Source: Paraphaeosphaeria minitans
Lineage: Eukaryota; Ascomycota; Dothideomycetes; Pleosporales; Didymosphaeriaceae
Direction of reading: 5' to 3'
Assembly (NCBI GenBank): GCA_015832175.1
Contig: WJXW01000003.1
Span: 1,178,001-1,242,000 of the forward strand
DNA: 64,000 nucleotides
In this document: positions 46,282 to 58,667 of the stretch, in pieces
Layout of the letters: each line of letters begins with the position of its first letter
How positions within the stretch are numbered: the stretch's first letter is position 1
The notes under the pieces: generated by a model
What the model was told of the DNA's origin: nothing
What the model saw: only the letters and a program-made list of their open reading frames with translations
Databases searched by the model: none
Made by a program: the position numbers and the translations under genes

Positions 46282-49200
46282 ATAGTAGAAGTATAGCTTA
46301 TTAATCGCGCTAGCTAGCCCTACTAGTTTGTCTAGCTTTAATTCTAAGTAAACTTAAAAGGAATCTAGAACTAAATTAACCTAGAGGCGATTAACGCTCT
46401 AGTAATTAATTACGTAAAGCTAGAATAACCTCCACTCCTACAGAAACTATTACTAATTGCGGATACAGCCTCTGTAGTAAGTATTTAATTATATAAAGCA
46501 GAGCTTACTAAGTATAAAATAGATAAGGAGAGCTTTCCTTTACAAATAGTGGAATATAGAGCAGTAGTTTTAGACTAGTAAGCAGACTATACTAAGATAT
46601 AGAATCTCTAGACTTAGGTAAACGCTATAGTATTGCCTAATCTACTTACTCCTGCCATAATCACTCTAGTTAATACACGCTAAACTACGCTTTAGTCCCT
46701 AATTTAACTCTTAAAGGAAGATCTCGCACTAAATAAAAGAGCTACACAGAATAATATTTAAGCTTTATACTATACTTATCTTAAGAAGGCTAAGTAGGCA
46801 AGACAAAGTCCTAAGACCTAGTTTAAAGAGTGGTAGCTCCTCTATTAAAAAGTAAAGACTTACTTAATTAGCAAAATTAGTAGACCACTTACTACCTAAG
46901 ATTTCCTAAATACAATCACCGCGTGTATAGCACTAGATTAGGCCTAATTAATAAACTAACAGCTAATCCAGAATAAGACGCTAGGACAGAATTAGATTAC
47001 ACTAGACAATCTAGGGAAGGTATTTTTAGCGCTTATCTAGGAGCATTCAATCTAATCTAGTTCTAATAAAATAAGTAGGGTATTCGCCACTTTCAATAGA
47101 TTATTAAGACAATCTACTAACTCTAATAGTTCTAGTTTATCTAATTAAACAAAGAAATAACCAAACTATCCCTATAAGCCCTATACTTATAGGTAGAAAC
47201 TAATAGAGTGCCAAAGACTTCAAACCGCAATAGCTAGATTACCTTAGGATAGAACATCATCATTTAATCTCACTAATAAAGAAAAATTAGAGATTCTTAA
47301 TTAACTTAAGCAGCCTAAGTAGTTAAACCTTTGTAATGCGATTACAAAGGCAGAATAGAACAAGAAATAATCCTTCACTAAGACTATTAAGTATCCTAGT
47401 AGTATTACTACTGCTCTACTAAACCTATTTAATCTGCCTATAGACAATAGAGTATTAGGTGTCTACTCTACTCTACATTCTAACGCTTATCCTCTATTAG
47501 AATGTACAATACTAGACAGTGCTATAGTAGTTTACCTAGTTAATAATTATAAAAGACTTATTCCTAGGACGTTTTAATTATTAAATAAGAGTGTAGAAGT
47601 AGGTACATAAAGCCTCCTAATCTTAGGAATTAGTAATAAACTAATTAAGAACGCTTTACATAGGAAAAATAAGAGATTTATAAAAGATCTACTGCTCTAA
47701 AGAGTAAGAGTAGTAGAAGGCTTTTATATAAATATTATATTAGAAGCTCTTTTAAAGAAAGTAAAGATTTAGTACTTTAGTTTAGATCACACTCTTAAGA
47801 TTAGAAGCCTAGAACAAAGCGTTGTCTTAGTAGACCTAAGATATAAGTATAACCTTACTTTCCTATAATATAAGCTAATCCACTCTTATCTAACTATTAT
47901 AAGTGTGACTACTAAAGGATTATCCTAGGTTAATATTAAGAGATTAGATTCTAAGAACCTCTAGCACCTTTAAGCAGGGTATACAGGAAGTAGAGCCCTA
48001 TAAACTCTAGTAACTGCAGCCTAAGGTGTAAAGATCACTAGAATATTAAGAAAGGATTGCGAGCACTATGCTACTACACACATAACTTAGGTAATCTCTA
48101 GGAGACCTAGAGAACAATCACCTAGGCCATTTTACTCATTATTCTAGGATCTATTTAATATGCCCACTACTTAAAATAGAAAAAACTAGGTTTTGCTAAT
48201 TAAAGAAAATTTTAGTAAGAAACCTTACGTTTTTAATCTTAGAACAAAGACGCTTTCTAAAATAATAAGAGTGTGGCAGGATTTCTTAGCTCTTATTAAT
48301 ACAAAATACGAGCTTCAAATTACAAAAATCTACTAGAATAATAATATAGCAACACTTCTATAGAGAGGGAAATCCTAGTACAAATTTTAGGCTAATTAGG
48401 AAGGGATAACAATTAGTAGACTACTACCCTATACGCATAAGCCTAATAGCGCTGTAGAAAGAGTAGGCTAGGAGCTTATAACAAAAGTAATTAAAATATA
48501 AATAAGCGCAAATCTGCTATTAAATCTCTGGCCTAAGATTATATAAGTGGCATGCTAGCTCTAAGGAATAATTCCTAGCCTAGCATTAGGCTATTAATTA
48601 CCTAATAAAACGTTAGATGCTTAGTTTAGACAATATTTTTATTATTTTAAACTAGTAAAAACATAATATAGGACAGCTAATCTTTATCTAAACTAGAGTG
48701 CTATCTACGCCTATAGCTACTAAGCTTACCCTTTAGATTAGGAGCGTGCAGCTAGGCAAGATAGAAGAGGATTTAAAGTAAATCCTAGGGGCTATATTAG
48801 ATACCTAGTAGGCTATAAAGCTTCTAATATCTACTAAATATAGATTCCCTAGCTTAATTAGGTAATTACTACACGAAATATAAGGTTTAATAAGTCCTTG
48901 TTCTATAAAGGATTAGAGAAATAATCTATTCTAAAGATAGAAGCGTTAAAAATAGTAAAAAGGCTCTAAGAAGGAGAGCTAAACAATCTAAGAGAAGCGT
49001 ATAAAGACGCGCTTAATATTCTTTCTAAAATAAATAAGTATATAAGAACCGCTACTAGACCTATAAGTGACCCTTAGGTAATTAAAAGTAAAGTAGGCTA
49101 GCTAAGTAATTAGAAACCTAAGGTACCTACTACTAAGTAAGCTATAGGCTTAGCTAGCCAGCAGCTAAGAATTCGCTTAAGTAAGAAAGGAAGCATAGGA

Positions 49201-51505
49201 CTTGTAACCCCTAATTAGACACTAGAGCTAGGTGATTTTAGGGGTGATCTATTAAGTAATTAAAAGATATCTAGCAGCCACTAGAACACCACTAGAAGAG
49301 CTAGCCCACTAGAATCTAGGGATTTAATACCCTATTTATAAATAGAAACTAATTAGGTTGCTAATTAACCTAGCGCAGATAACTTAATCACGCTAGACAA
49401 AGTAAATAACCTACTAGCGCACTAAAGGCGAAGGCAGATCTATCTAGAGGCAAGTAGAACAAGCAGGCGAAATTATAGTAAAGCACTAGAAATTAACTAA
49501 CTAATAAATTGCTATCTACTATTACGAAGATTAAAGAAGCAAAATAATTAGAATAATTAGCTAGAGGGTAGGTAGAAGCTAGGTGCTTATACACTAATTG
49601 CTAATTATCTTTAAAATAATCTTAATATAATATTAGAGTACACGTTTATACTAGGAGTAGTAGAGGCCTAGTCTAAGTAAGAAGAATATATTATACTAAA
49701 TATAATAGTATTTGCTTCTATACTTAGAAAGGCGCCTAGAGCGTCTTATACAGCTTAGACTTACAGAAACAAGCTTATACTAGAGCTAACCCTATAGAAA
49801 CACCTTCACAATTATCTATATAGGAAGCTATTCCTTCTTACCACTTATAAGGAGATCTCGACTTTGTAAGATAAAGGTACCTAGACAGAGATTAAATAAT
49901 TAGAGGTGTTAAAGCGACTGCTCCTTTTAAAGTGGGTCTTTACCTATAAGTTTAATTAAAATAAATACTTTAAAAAGTGTAAAGCTTAAATTATTATAAA
50001 AGGAGATCTTTAGAAAAAGAATACTCTCTACTCCACCTATACTACTACCCTAGCAGTAAGATCTTTTTAATTAGCTGTAGCTCTAGCAGCAGAATTCGAT
50101 CTAGAAATCTTATAATTTAATATAGTAGGAGCGTTTCTAAATGCTTTTATTACAGCCGCTAATCTAGTAACTTATGAATTACCTAATAGTTTTAAAAAGC
50201 TAGGAAAGTGTGTAAGATTAAATTAAGCTTTATATAGCTTAAGAGATTCACCACTTCTTTAGTATAAAGAATTTGCAGAATCACTTTAATCTTATAGACT
50301 CTTAGCTTCGCTAGAAGAGCTATGCCTTTTCTTTAATAGTAATTAAAGTATTATTATTCTATTTTATATTAACAACATTCTTCTTCTCTATCACAAAAGT
50401 AAAGAGAAAGAAGCCCTAGATTTTTAAAAGAAGATTATAAATAAATATAAGATTAAATTAAAAAGACTAGTAGAGTAGTGCCTAGGTGTTTAAGTAATTA
50501 GGGATAGAGAAGTAAAATCAATTTCTCTAGTCTATAATACCTATATTAATAAGATTACGAAAAAGTTTAACCTTTTAAACTCTAGGAGCTTCCCTCCTAT
50601 ACCTCTATTAGCAGAAGATCTTGTTCTAAGCACAGGAGAAGCTACTCCTTAATAAATAAAGCTCTTTTAAGAAGAGGTGGGATTAGCTCTCTATACAGTA
50701 ATTATACTACGCCTAGATATAGCCTTTACAGTGTTAAAGCTATCACACTTTCTAACAAATCTAAGTAAAGAACACTTTACTACTATTAATTATGTAATTC
50801 TTTACCTCTATTAAACTAGATAGTAGGCTATAGTCTTTAGTGGCTATAATAGACCTAATCTGCTAATATGTAAAGATGCCTCTTTCGCTAATAATCTAAT
50901 ATCATAGCGATCTTCCTATAGATATATTATCCTATTGTTTAGAGGAGCTATCCTTTAGAAAGCAGCTTAACAGAACATAATCACTACTTTAACAATAGAA
51001 GCAGAGCTTCTAGCGCTTAAATATATAAGTAAAGAAGCTATAGTAATTAAGAGATTCTTTACTAAGCTTACTCTAGATCTAGAACCTTTATAGAAGGTCT
51101 ATTGCAATAATCTTTAAACTATTTATTTAGTAATTAGAAAGAACAAAAGAATCACTACTTAACTACGCTATATAGATATTTAGAATATGTAGTTATAGTA
51201 AAAGTATATAAAAGAATTATTTTAAGTAGAATATCTTCTAACTAGTAAAATGCTAGTAAATGGCCTTATAAAGGCTCTTACTTATTAGCAGTTTAATAGA
51301 TTTAAAAAGCTATTAAATCTATAAAATATAAGTATAATAATTATAGAATAAAAGTAGGTAAGTAAAGAAATAATCTATTAACTACCTAGAATTATTAATT
51401 TAGAGCCAGGAAATAAGAAAAGAAAAAGAAAAGAAAGAAAAAATTAGAGAGAGAATAGGAATTAGAGAAAGAGGAGATTAAAAAGCTTATCTATAAGTAT
51501 ATAAA
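46282..51505 (+). pseudogene. Element C gag-pol remnant (Copia)
   Basis: The start codon has become ATA (46282-46284); element D keeps ATG here. Gag occupies about 46,280-47,800. Integrase is visible near 48,290-48,560 (YTHKPNSAVERVGQELI). RT lies at about 49,900-50,560: FDLEIL, VGAFLNAFI, ALYSLRDSPLL and the catalytic FYINNILLLY (50362-50391, from YVDD). RNase H follows near 50,870-51,050 (KDASFANN and IEAELLALKYI). Read with TAG/TAA as former Gln, the frame is nearly continuous over 5 kb, so point mutation, not deletion, killed it. Confidence 0.9.
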
Positions 51506-53065
51506 CCCTCTTCCTCCTCTACTTAATTATAGGGGTGCGAGAATCTCCCCTATAATTAGTAGTAGGAGATTCTCCCTATTCTCTTCCTCTCCTCCTCTCT
51601 ATAGTAGATAATTCCTTACCCTATCTACCTCCTCTACCTCTCCTTTAATTAGTAGTAGGTAATAGCTTACCCTAGCCTCCCCTTTTTTAATTAGTAGGAG
51701 GAGAAGCACTTATCTAGCCTCTACTCTACTTTAGAGCTAATAAGCCGCTTATCTAGCTATTTTAATTAAGGTATTAGCTGCAACTACGCTGCTTCTTAAT
51801 AGATAGAGTAGGAGGGTAATTACCTTATCCTCTACTAAGAATTAGCTAGAAAGAAGGGAGTAGGATAGTAGCTATATACTAAGCTTACTCCTCCTAACTA
51901 CTAGTAGGAAGAGAACTTTATAAGGCCACTTTAACCCTTTTACGTAGCTTAGTAATTAGCCTCTCCTATAAAAAGTATTAGCTAAACCTAGAATAAATCT
52001 TAAAATAAAAGCTTATATTAGCACCCTCTAATAGTTAATAGCAAATAAAATCTATAGCTAGAGTCTAAATATGTGGCTAGCTACAGAAATAATTAGCAAA
52101 ATTAGCTAAAGTAATAGAATAACTTTATATATAGTAGTGTAAGAGTAGGTAAAGTAGGTATAGTAGCGCCTACCTAAGCTTAAAGCGTTATTATAGTAGT
52201 GTCTATTATTTTTTCCTACTAGAGCTCTCTTTAAGTAGCCTAAGCAGCTTACTTATTTAAGAGCACTAAGCGATCGCTAGGGGTCTAGAGCTAGGGCAGA
52301 AGGAGCTAGTAAAGTAGGAGGATCTTTGCGGGAGGATTAGGAGCTTTATTTAGTAGCTTTTACAGCCTTTACTGCGCGTGCTTTAGCTAGGTTATTAGAT
52401 ATCTAAAAGAGTTAGTAAAGCTCTAAATAATAGAAAGAGCGTAAGATAATAATTAGAAAAGGATAACTTATTATAAAATAGTAGGATTTAAAGGCTTAAA
52501 CTAGTAGGCTTAAATTAGATAGGAGGTTAAAGTGTTAAAAGTGAAAGATTAAAGAGAAAAGATTAAGCGCTAGCAAAGGGCTTATATACTCTACTACCTA
52601 TCTAATTATTAAGCGCTAAATGCGCTCCTTCTTTACTACTTATTTCTCTTACTACTACTCCTTCCTAATTAAAACGCGCCTACCTATCGTACTTGCTAGC
52701 TAGTAAGAGCGGGGAAATTACCTTACAGTTAATAGGAAGTAAGCGAAAAAAGCAGCAGAATAAAAGCGTTTATGCTCTAGGCCTTTGTGCCACGCTTATA
52801 AGCTCCTAACCCACTAGAAGAAGAGATTCTAGACACGATTTATAATAGAATTTGTAATTTAAAAGATAAATAGTAATTATTTTGCTATTACAATAAGTAG
52901 GGGGTGATAGAATCGCTGTTCTTAAGATAAGGAGATTTAGAAGAATAATTCTTAATAGTTTTTTAATCTTTAAACAGCCTTTAGACAGTTTTTTAAAGAT
53001 CTTTAGAAAGGATTTAGATAATTACAGATTACTTCTTAGGATAGGTAATCCGCTTTAAGCGATCA
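51506..53065 (+). other. Element C 3' non-coding region
   Basis: 1.56 kb between the end of pol and the purine tract. No coding signal. It contains the hairpin at 51525-51557. Confidence 0.55.
51525..51557 (+). repeat. Inverted repeat, 11-bp stem, after the C pol frame
   Basis: AATTATAGGGG and its perfect complement CCCCTATAATT are separated by an 11-base loop (TGCGAGAATCT). The D copy at 63911-63943 keeps the loop exactly, with one stem mismatch. Confidence 0.85.
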
Positions 53066-53076
53066 CCTAGGGGGTG

Positions 53077-53271
53077 TGTTAAAGTAAAACACTTACTTCT
53101 GTGATTCTTTCTAGATCCACTAATTCAGATCACAGGATTCTTACTAAGAGGCTCGTTTCTTTTATATATAGTCTGCCCTTTTGGCATTCTTTCCTACAAT
53201 TAGCTCTTTGTATTCTTTACAACTCTGCTCCTGAATATCCTGTGATAGTTCGAGCCCTTTTTACCACAACA
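53077..53271 (+). repeat. Right LTR of element C
   Basis: 195 bp, TGTTAAAGTAAAAC to TTTACCACAACA; same length and ends as the left copy. Confidence 0.95.
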
Positions 53272-53276
53272 GCTAT

Positions 53277-53451
53277 TATTTAAGATAGCTAATTAGGGAA
53301 CAGGAAAAAGGGAGCGCTAACTAGACAAGACAGAAAAGAGACCTAATAGATAATTAGAGTAGTTGGATTTATATAATAGATTTTAGATAGGAGAACTTAA
53401 CTCATTCTTTTATATTCCTCACTTAAGGCAAACGCACCTATAACACAATAG
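53277..53451 (+). repeat. Right LTR of element B, second part
   Basis: Resumes immediately after the second GCTAT with TATTTAAGATAGC and follows the left LTR to its end. Confidence 0.88.
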
Positions 53452-53456
53452 TATAG

Positions 53457-56400
53457 CGTAGGTACTGCGTATTCCTAATATATTGCGCGAATATAGTAAC
53501 GTATTTAATAAAAAAGCAGCGTCTACCCCACTAAAATTTTAAGGAATCTAATTATGCTATCCCTATTATAAAGGGAAAGGAACCTCCTTATAGACTACTC
53601 TATAATCTCTTAGAGTAGGAGCTTAAGGTACTTTAGGAGTATCTAGAAAATACCTTAAAAAAGGGATAGATTAGGTATAGTACTAGCCTAGCTAGAGTAC
53701 TAATTCTATTTACCCCTAAGAAAAATAGTACACTATAGCTTTACGTAGATTATTAAGGCCTTAACGCAATTACTATTAAGAATTATTACCTACTACCCTT
53801 AGTTAGAGAGACACTTAACCGCCTATTAGGCGTATACTACTATACAACCCTTAATCTTTGTAACACCTACTACAGAATTTAGATCTAGGTAGGAGACAAG
53901 TAGAAAACTATATTCTAAACTTACTATAGCCACTTTAAATACTTAGTAATACTATTTAGCTTAACTAATGCCCCTACAAGCTTCTAGGTATATATTAATA
54001 AGGCACTGGCACTATACCTAAATCATATATACATTATATACCTAGATAATATACTTATTTATACCTATAATAAGAATCTTACGCTTTATTAGCGCGCTAT
54101 CTACACTATACTTAAATTACTATATAAGGCTAAACTTTTATTAATTTAACTAAGTGTATATTCGCCTTAGGCAAAGTCTACTTTTTTAGTTTTATTATAA
54201 CTACGTAAGGAATCTGCGCTAATCCTACGCGTATAGTAACTATTATAGAATAGTTATAGCTAACTAGCATCTAAGAGCTCTAGTTATTTCTAGACTTTAT
54301 AAACTTTTATAGGCAATTTATTAAAGTATATATATAAGAAACTGCTCCTCTCTTAGACCTATTTAAGAAACACTAAGTGTTCTAATAGTTAGTAAAAGCT
54401 AATAATACTTTTAAAATACTTAAAATGCACTTCTTAAGTGCGCCTATTCTACACTACTTTAACCCTACGCTGCTAATCTAATTACAGACTAATATATCTA
54501 CTTTTATAATATATAGTATCTTTTCGCAGCTATTTAAGGACTAGAGGTGGCACCTAGTTACTTTTGTGTTAAGAAAACTTTACGCTATAGAGCTAAATTA
54601 TAAGGTATATAACCTTAAGCTCCATACTATTATCTACTACTTTAAGTAATAGAAATATTATCTAGATATTACGCAGTATCTAATTTAAGGGCTAAGTAAC
54701 TATAATAACCTACGCGGTATACGCGCTATATAGAAGCTAAACCTATAATAAGTATAATAGGTAATATATCTGGCAGCTTTTAATTTTAAAGTAAAACACT
54801 GCCTAGGGAAAACAAACCTAGTAAATAGACTACTAAGAAGGGTAGATTATACATAGGAGAACCTATTGCTAACCTATTTATTACCTACCCTATAGAATAA
54901 AATACTATAGAAGACTAAGTATAGTAGAGTAAGTAGGTTTATAAATAAGCCAAGCTTATTAGGCGCATGTGAGACGTATATTACTAATATTTATAGAGCT
55001 ATAAGGGTCCCTACTACTAGTGCTATAGTGTATACGCTATACGTACTACGCTTACTAGCTAGAGTATTAGTTAGTAGTAAACCTATAATAAAAAAGTCTA
55101 ACCTTATTACTAAAGTTTAGTAGCTTTAGTAAAGAGACGCATTTACTATTAAGTATATTACTAGCTTAAGGCGTAAAAGAAGCACTTAAAGTAGTAGTAA
55201 GGCGTAAGTATAGCACCTTAATAAAATAGAAGTTCTAAGGTATAATAGTAGATTATATATCCTAGATAAACTAGTAATTAGGTAAGAGATTTTGTTCTAG
55301 CACTATAATATGTATATAGTAGGCCACTTTAGTGTACGTAGAACGCTTAAGGCTATTAAAAGGACCTACTATTAGCCTCTTATAGATTAAGATGTTTAGA
55401 AGTACGTAAGGACTTATACTATTTACTAAAAGAGCAAAGCTCTAAGGCATAGTAAGTATAGCCAGCTATTACCTCTTCTAACGCTAAAGAATATTTTTAA
55501 GGAAGTCTTACTAGACTTTATAACTAGATTCCTACTAGTAAAGGATGAAGGCAGCTGCGCTTTTAATACAACCCTTATAATTATATACTACTTCTTTAAG
55601 ATAGCTATCTATATCCCTATATAGAAAATATAGGATGTAAAGGAATTTATAGAAGCCTACTTCTAAGAGGTTATCTTAAAGTTTAGTATTTAGAAAGGTA
55701 TTATATCTAATAAGGGCTCTACCTTTACCTCTGCTTTTTGGGCAGAAATATACTACTAACTATAGGTAAAGCGTAGGCTTAGCACTACTTTCTATCCTTA
55801 AATAGATAGGTAAATAGAGCGCCAGAATTAGACGCTTAAATAATACCTTTATATGTTTATTACACCTCTATAAATAAACTAGATTAAACTGCTCCTAATA
55901 GTTTAATTTGTATATAACAACTCTATCTATAACTTAATAAAAATAACGCCTTTTTATACTATATATAGTAAGCACCCTATTCTTACTACGCCTCCTATAG
56001 ATAGTAGGCTACAGGGGAAGCTACTAGATATAGTTAAGAGAGTAAAATATATATATAGTGTATACGTATTACTTTCAGAGTACTTACGCTTAGTATAAAA
56101 GTATTAGAGCTAGTACTATAATAAAAAGTATAAGTAAGAGTTATTCTAAAGAGGTAACTTAGTCCTATTTAGTATAAAGAATATATACATACCTTAATAA
56201 CTAAGTAAGAAGCTATTAAGAAAATTTATTAGGCCCTTCTAAGTGTAGGATGTAGTTAGAACATAGGTATACTACCTACTCCTTCTACTATACTATTGTA
56301 TTTATAACGTGTTCTATATTTCCCTTCTTAAATAATAGAAACTAAGACTAGTAGTGGAAGACATTAACACCTAGCTACTAAAGGTTATACCTAAAAAAGG

Positions 56401-56600
56401 AAAAGCCTAGGAAGTAGAAGAAATCCTAGCTAAGTAAATAAGAAAGGGGTAAAAGTAATACCTACTCTACTAGAAAGGCTATAATAAGACTTAGGATACC
56501 TAGATTCTAGAGTTAGACTTTAAAAATATAGATAATCTAGTTTAGACCTTTAAAGGGAAAAGAGCTGCGTATATAAAGAAAAAGTAAAGAATATAATAAG
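53457..56600 (+). pseudogene. Element A pol remnant: RT, RNase H, integrase, chromodomain
   Basis: RT motifs are clear: LYVDY then GLNAITIKNYYLLPL (about 53738-53790), HFKYLVILFSLTNAPTSFQ, and the catalytic YLDN at 54039-54050 (from YLDD). Integrase follows: zinc-binding region near 55,318-55,440 (VGHFGVRRTLKAIKRTYY), SLDFIT, ISNKGSTFTS and YPQIDRQIERQNQ. A chromodomain lies at about 56405-56540 (EVEEILAKQIRKGQKQYLL then GYNKTQDTQILE). Stops inside are almost all TAG or TAA at expected Gln or Trp. Chromodomains guide such elements to heterochromatin (family knowledge). Confidence 0.88.
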
Positions 56601-57860
56601 AGTATATAGAACGTAGATATAATATATATTATTAGAGAGCACTACAGCTTATAGAGCACTTATAGCTTATTAGGGGTATCTATTTAAGGCCTATAGGCTA
56701 GCGTCTAAGAAGTAATCTAACTAAACTACGCGCTACCTACGCCCCTACTACTTATTATCTTTATTATTCTTACTATTCTTACTATTCTTACTTACTATAC
56801 CTCTAGTAGTAACCTTCTCTCTACTCTCTTTATTACTATTATCTAAGTTACCCTTATTATAGTAAAGAGCAGACGCTAGATTAATCTAGAATAAGCTATT
56901 AGTATATATTTTAAGTATAGGAAAAGTGTAAACTTACTATCTACTATATAAGGGGAATAACTACTTTAAAAGTATTAGTAATCTAACGCTACTCTACTAG
57001 AATTAAGCCTAGGTACTAAGGGCTAGTAGTAGGTACCTAGGTTGCTACACCTATAGGTGTACTAATATAAGCTATAATACACTAGTAGTTAACTAGCTTT
57101 AAGTTAAATTACTTTTACTAATAAGCTAGCTTTAGGCCTACTACCTTTATATACTTATTTATCTTGCGCTACCTGCCTAGGGTCTCTATAACTATAATAT
57201 AGTAGTAGTTATAAAGGGCGTAGAGGCGATTAAGGCGCCTATTTATTACCTTTAGCACTTATAAATATTAGCTAAAGCGCATATATAGCGCGCAACTCTA
57301 GACATACTAAGTTATAGCCTCTGTAATTACCCTTAATGTAATAGTTATAGCGCTTATTATTATTTTTTATATAGTTCTTAGGGAGCTTTACTAAGTTCTA
57401 CGCGCAGTGTATATAAGTTATAAGCACTATATTATAGTCTACACGCTTAGTATCTCTACTAAACGTAAAGGCGGCGGCACTATATAGGTTAGACTTTTTA
57501 ATATACTTAGGTACTAAGTAGTATAGTATTTTAAATAATTAAGAAGGTTATTTAAAGACTAAGCGCTTTATCTACACTAAGAATATATTATTTATATATT
57601 ATATAGGTAGAGAGTACACGAAGATTAAAATAACATTAAAACTATATAGCCCTACTACCCTATATTATAGAAGGCTATAACAAACAGAAGGCGTAGGAGC
57701 CTTATAATAAATAATATACGCGATGCGTTTGCAACGCGCGCTATTTACTTATAATATGCTATTATTATACACATAATGTGCACCCCTATAGACACTCTTT
57801 TCCTTTCCTATAGGGTAAGGTTTTTATTAAGGCTATAGTATGCTGCAAAGGACTATAGCT
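56600..57860 (+). other. Element A 3' non-coding region
   Basis: AT-rich sequence between the chromodomain and the purine tract. Nothing else is recognised. Confidence 0.5.
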
Positions 57861-57874
57861 AGAGAGGGAGGTTT

Positions 57875-58089
57875 TGTAATAGGTAAATTATAATATTATT
57901 ATAGTGTTGTGGTATCTAGCGCTAAGGCCTTATAGAGGGCCTATGCGCTAAGTAAGCTAGCTGCGTAAAACCTACACTGTGCGCTAACTCTATATAAGAG
58001 AAGTATTATTCTATTAATACTATTAAGTTATCTTTTTACTATCCTTCCTAGTGTGAAGCAAGTACTATTACCTATAACTAGACCTTATA
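57875..58089 (+). repeat. Right LTR of element A
   Basis: 215 bp, starts TGTAATAGGTAA and ends AGACCTTATA. It aligns with the left LTR without gaps. Confidence 0.9.
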
Positions 58090-58094
58090 GCTAT

Positions 58095-58338
58095 ATAGTG
58101 CTCTACTATTATAGAAGTTATAGCTTCTAGTTATATATACTTTAACAGCCTATTAGTAATTATAAGTAGGTATTTCGGTGCTACTGTAGAGGCCTAAGGA
58201 AGGTTTACTATAAAATGTATTAAGAGTTACGCCTAGTACTAGTCTATAATTAGGAGTAGCTATAGGAAACTTTACTACTTTTACTAGTCTATATATACTC
58301 CTACGTAGTAGCAATTACGCACGAATTAGGTAATATCT
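58095..58338 (-). pseudogene. Element G integrase core, right part
   Basis: The minus-strand reading gives APKYLLIITNRLLKYI then LEAITSIIVEHYIAYF, that is, the first catalytic Asp region of a Gypsy integrase (expected ITDRL, here ITNRL by G-to-A change). Joined to 34629 after removal of element A and one GCTAT, the frame runs straight on into the FPTLLIIDRG segment. It is cut on the right by element D. Confidence 0.78.
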
Positions 58339-58533
58339 TATTAAAGTAAAACACTCACTTCCGTGATTCTTTCTGGATCCACTAATTCATATCACGGGAT
58401 TCTTACTAAGAGGCTTGTTTCTTTTGTATATAGTCTGCCCTTTTGGCATTCTTTCCTACAATTAGCTCTTTGTATTCTTTACAACTCTGCTCCTGAATAT
58501 CTTATAATAGTTTAAGCCCTTTTTACTACAACA
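58339..58533 (+). repeat. Left LTR of element D
   Basis: 195 bp, from TATTAAAGTAAAAC (formerly TG) to TACTACAACA. Confidence 0.93.
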
Positions 58534-58549
58534 GTTATAAGCCTAGCGC
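58534..58549 (+). other. Primer-binding site of element D
   Basis: GTTATAAGCCTAGCGC, identical to the site in C, directly after the LTR. See the C site for the tRNA match. Confidence 0.65.
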
Positions 58550-58667
58550 TTAGAACGTAGGATAATTCTCCCTACCTACTTAGTAACGCTTAAATTATTA
58601 TATAACACTCTATTTAGAACCTCTCTATAATACAACCCCTCTATTTCTAATTATAAAAATTATTAAA

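Larger units (their letters stand above)
45953..53271 (+). mobile_element. Ty1/Copia retrotransposon C, complete but RIP-degraded
   Basis: LTRs of exactly 195 bp (45953-46147 and 53077-53271), TG to CA, with target duplication GCTAT at 45948-45952 and 53272-53276. It lies inside the right LTR of element B. A G-rich tract (CCTAGGGGGTG, 53066-53076) directly precedes the right LTR. The total is 7,319 bp. One long gag-pol frame in Copia order (gag, integrase, RT, RNase H) runs from about 46282 to 51500. As the innermost insertion it is the youngest of the nest. Confidence 0.95.
36522..53451 (+). mobile_element. Ty3/Gypsy element B, RIP-degraded, inserted in element A and itself interrupted by element C
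   Basis: The left LTR is 36522 to about 36750. The right LTR is in two parts, 45899-45952 and 53277 to about 53451, split by element C; both total about 225-229 bp. TATAG precedes the left LTR (36517-36521) and recurs at 53452-53456. Removing B with one TATAG restores the pol frame of A (VCII...VLRIPNILREYS), so I prefer this boundary, although it leaves a non-canonical LTR end; the ACA four bases earlier is the alternative. Without C, B is about 9.6 kb, long for Gypsy. A purine tract (AGAGGGAGGAAAA, about 45880-45893) precedes the right LTR. Confidence 0.85.
34630..58089 (+). mobile_element. Ty3/Gypsy chromovirus A, RIP-degraded, split by nested elements B and C
   Basis: Direct repeats of exactly 215 bp (34630-34844 and 57875-58089) flank it, with target duplication GCTAT at 34625-34629 and 58090-58094. 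A purine tract (AGAGAGGGAGG, about 57861-57872) precedes the right LTR. Domains occur in Gypsy order: gag with zinc knuckle, protease region, [insertion], RT, RNase H, integrase, chromodomain. After removal of B the element is about 6.5 kb, normal for a chromovirus. It inserted into the integrase gene of element G. Confidence 0.92.
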
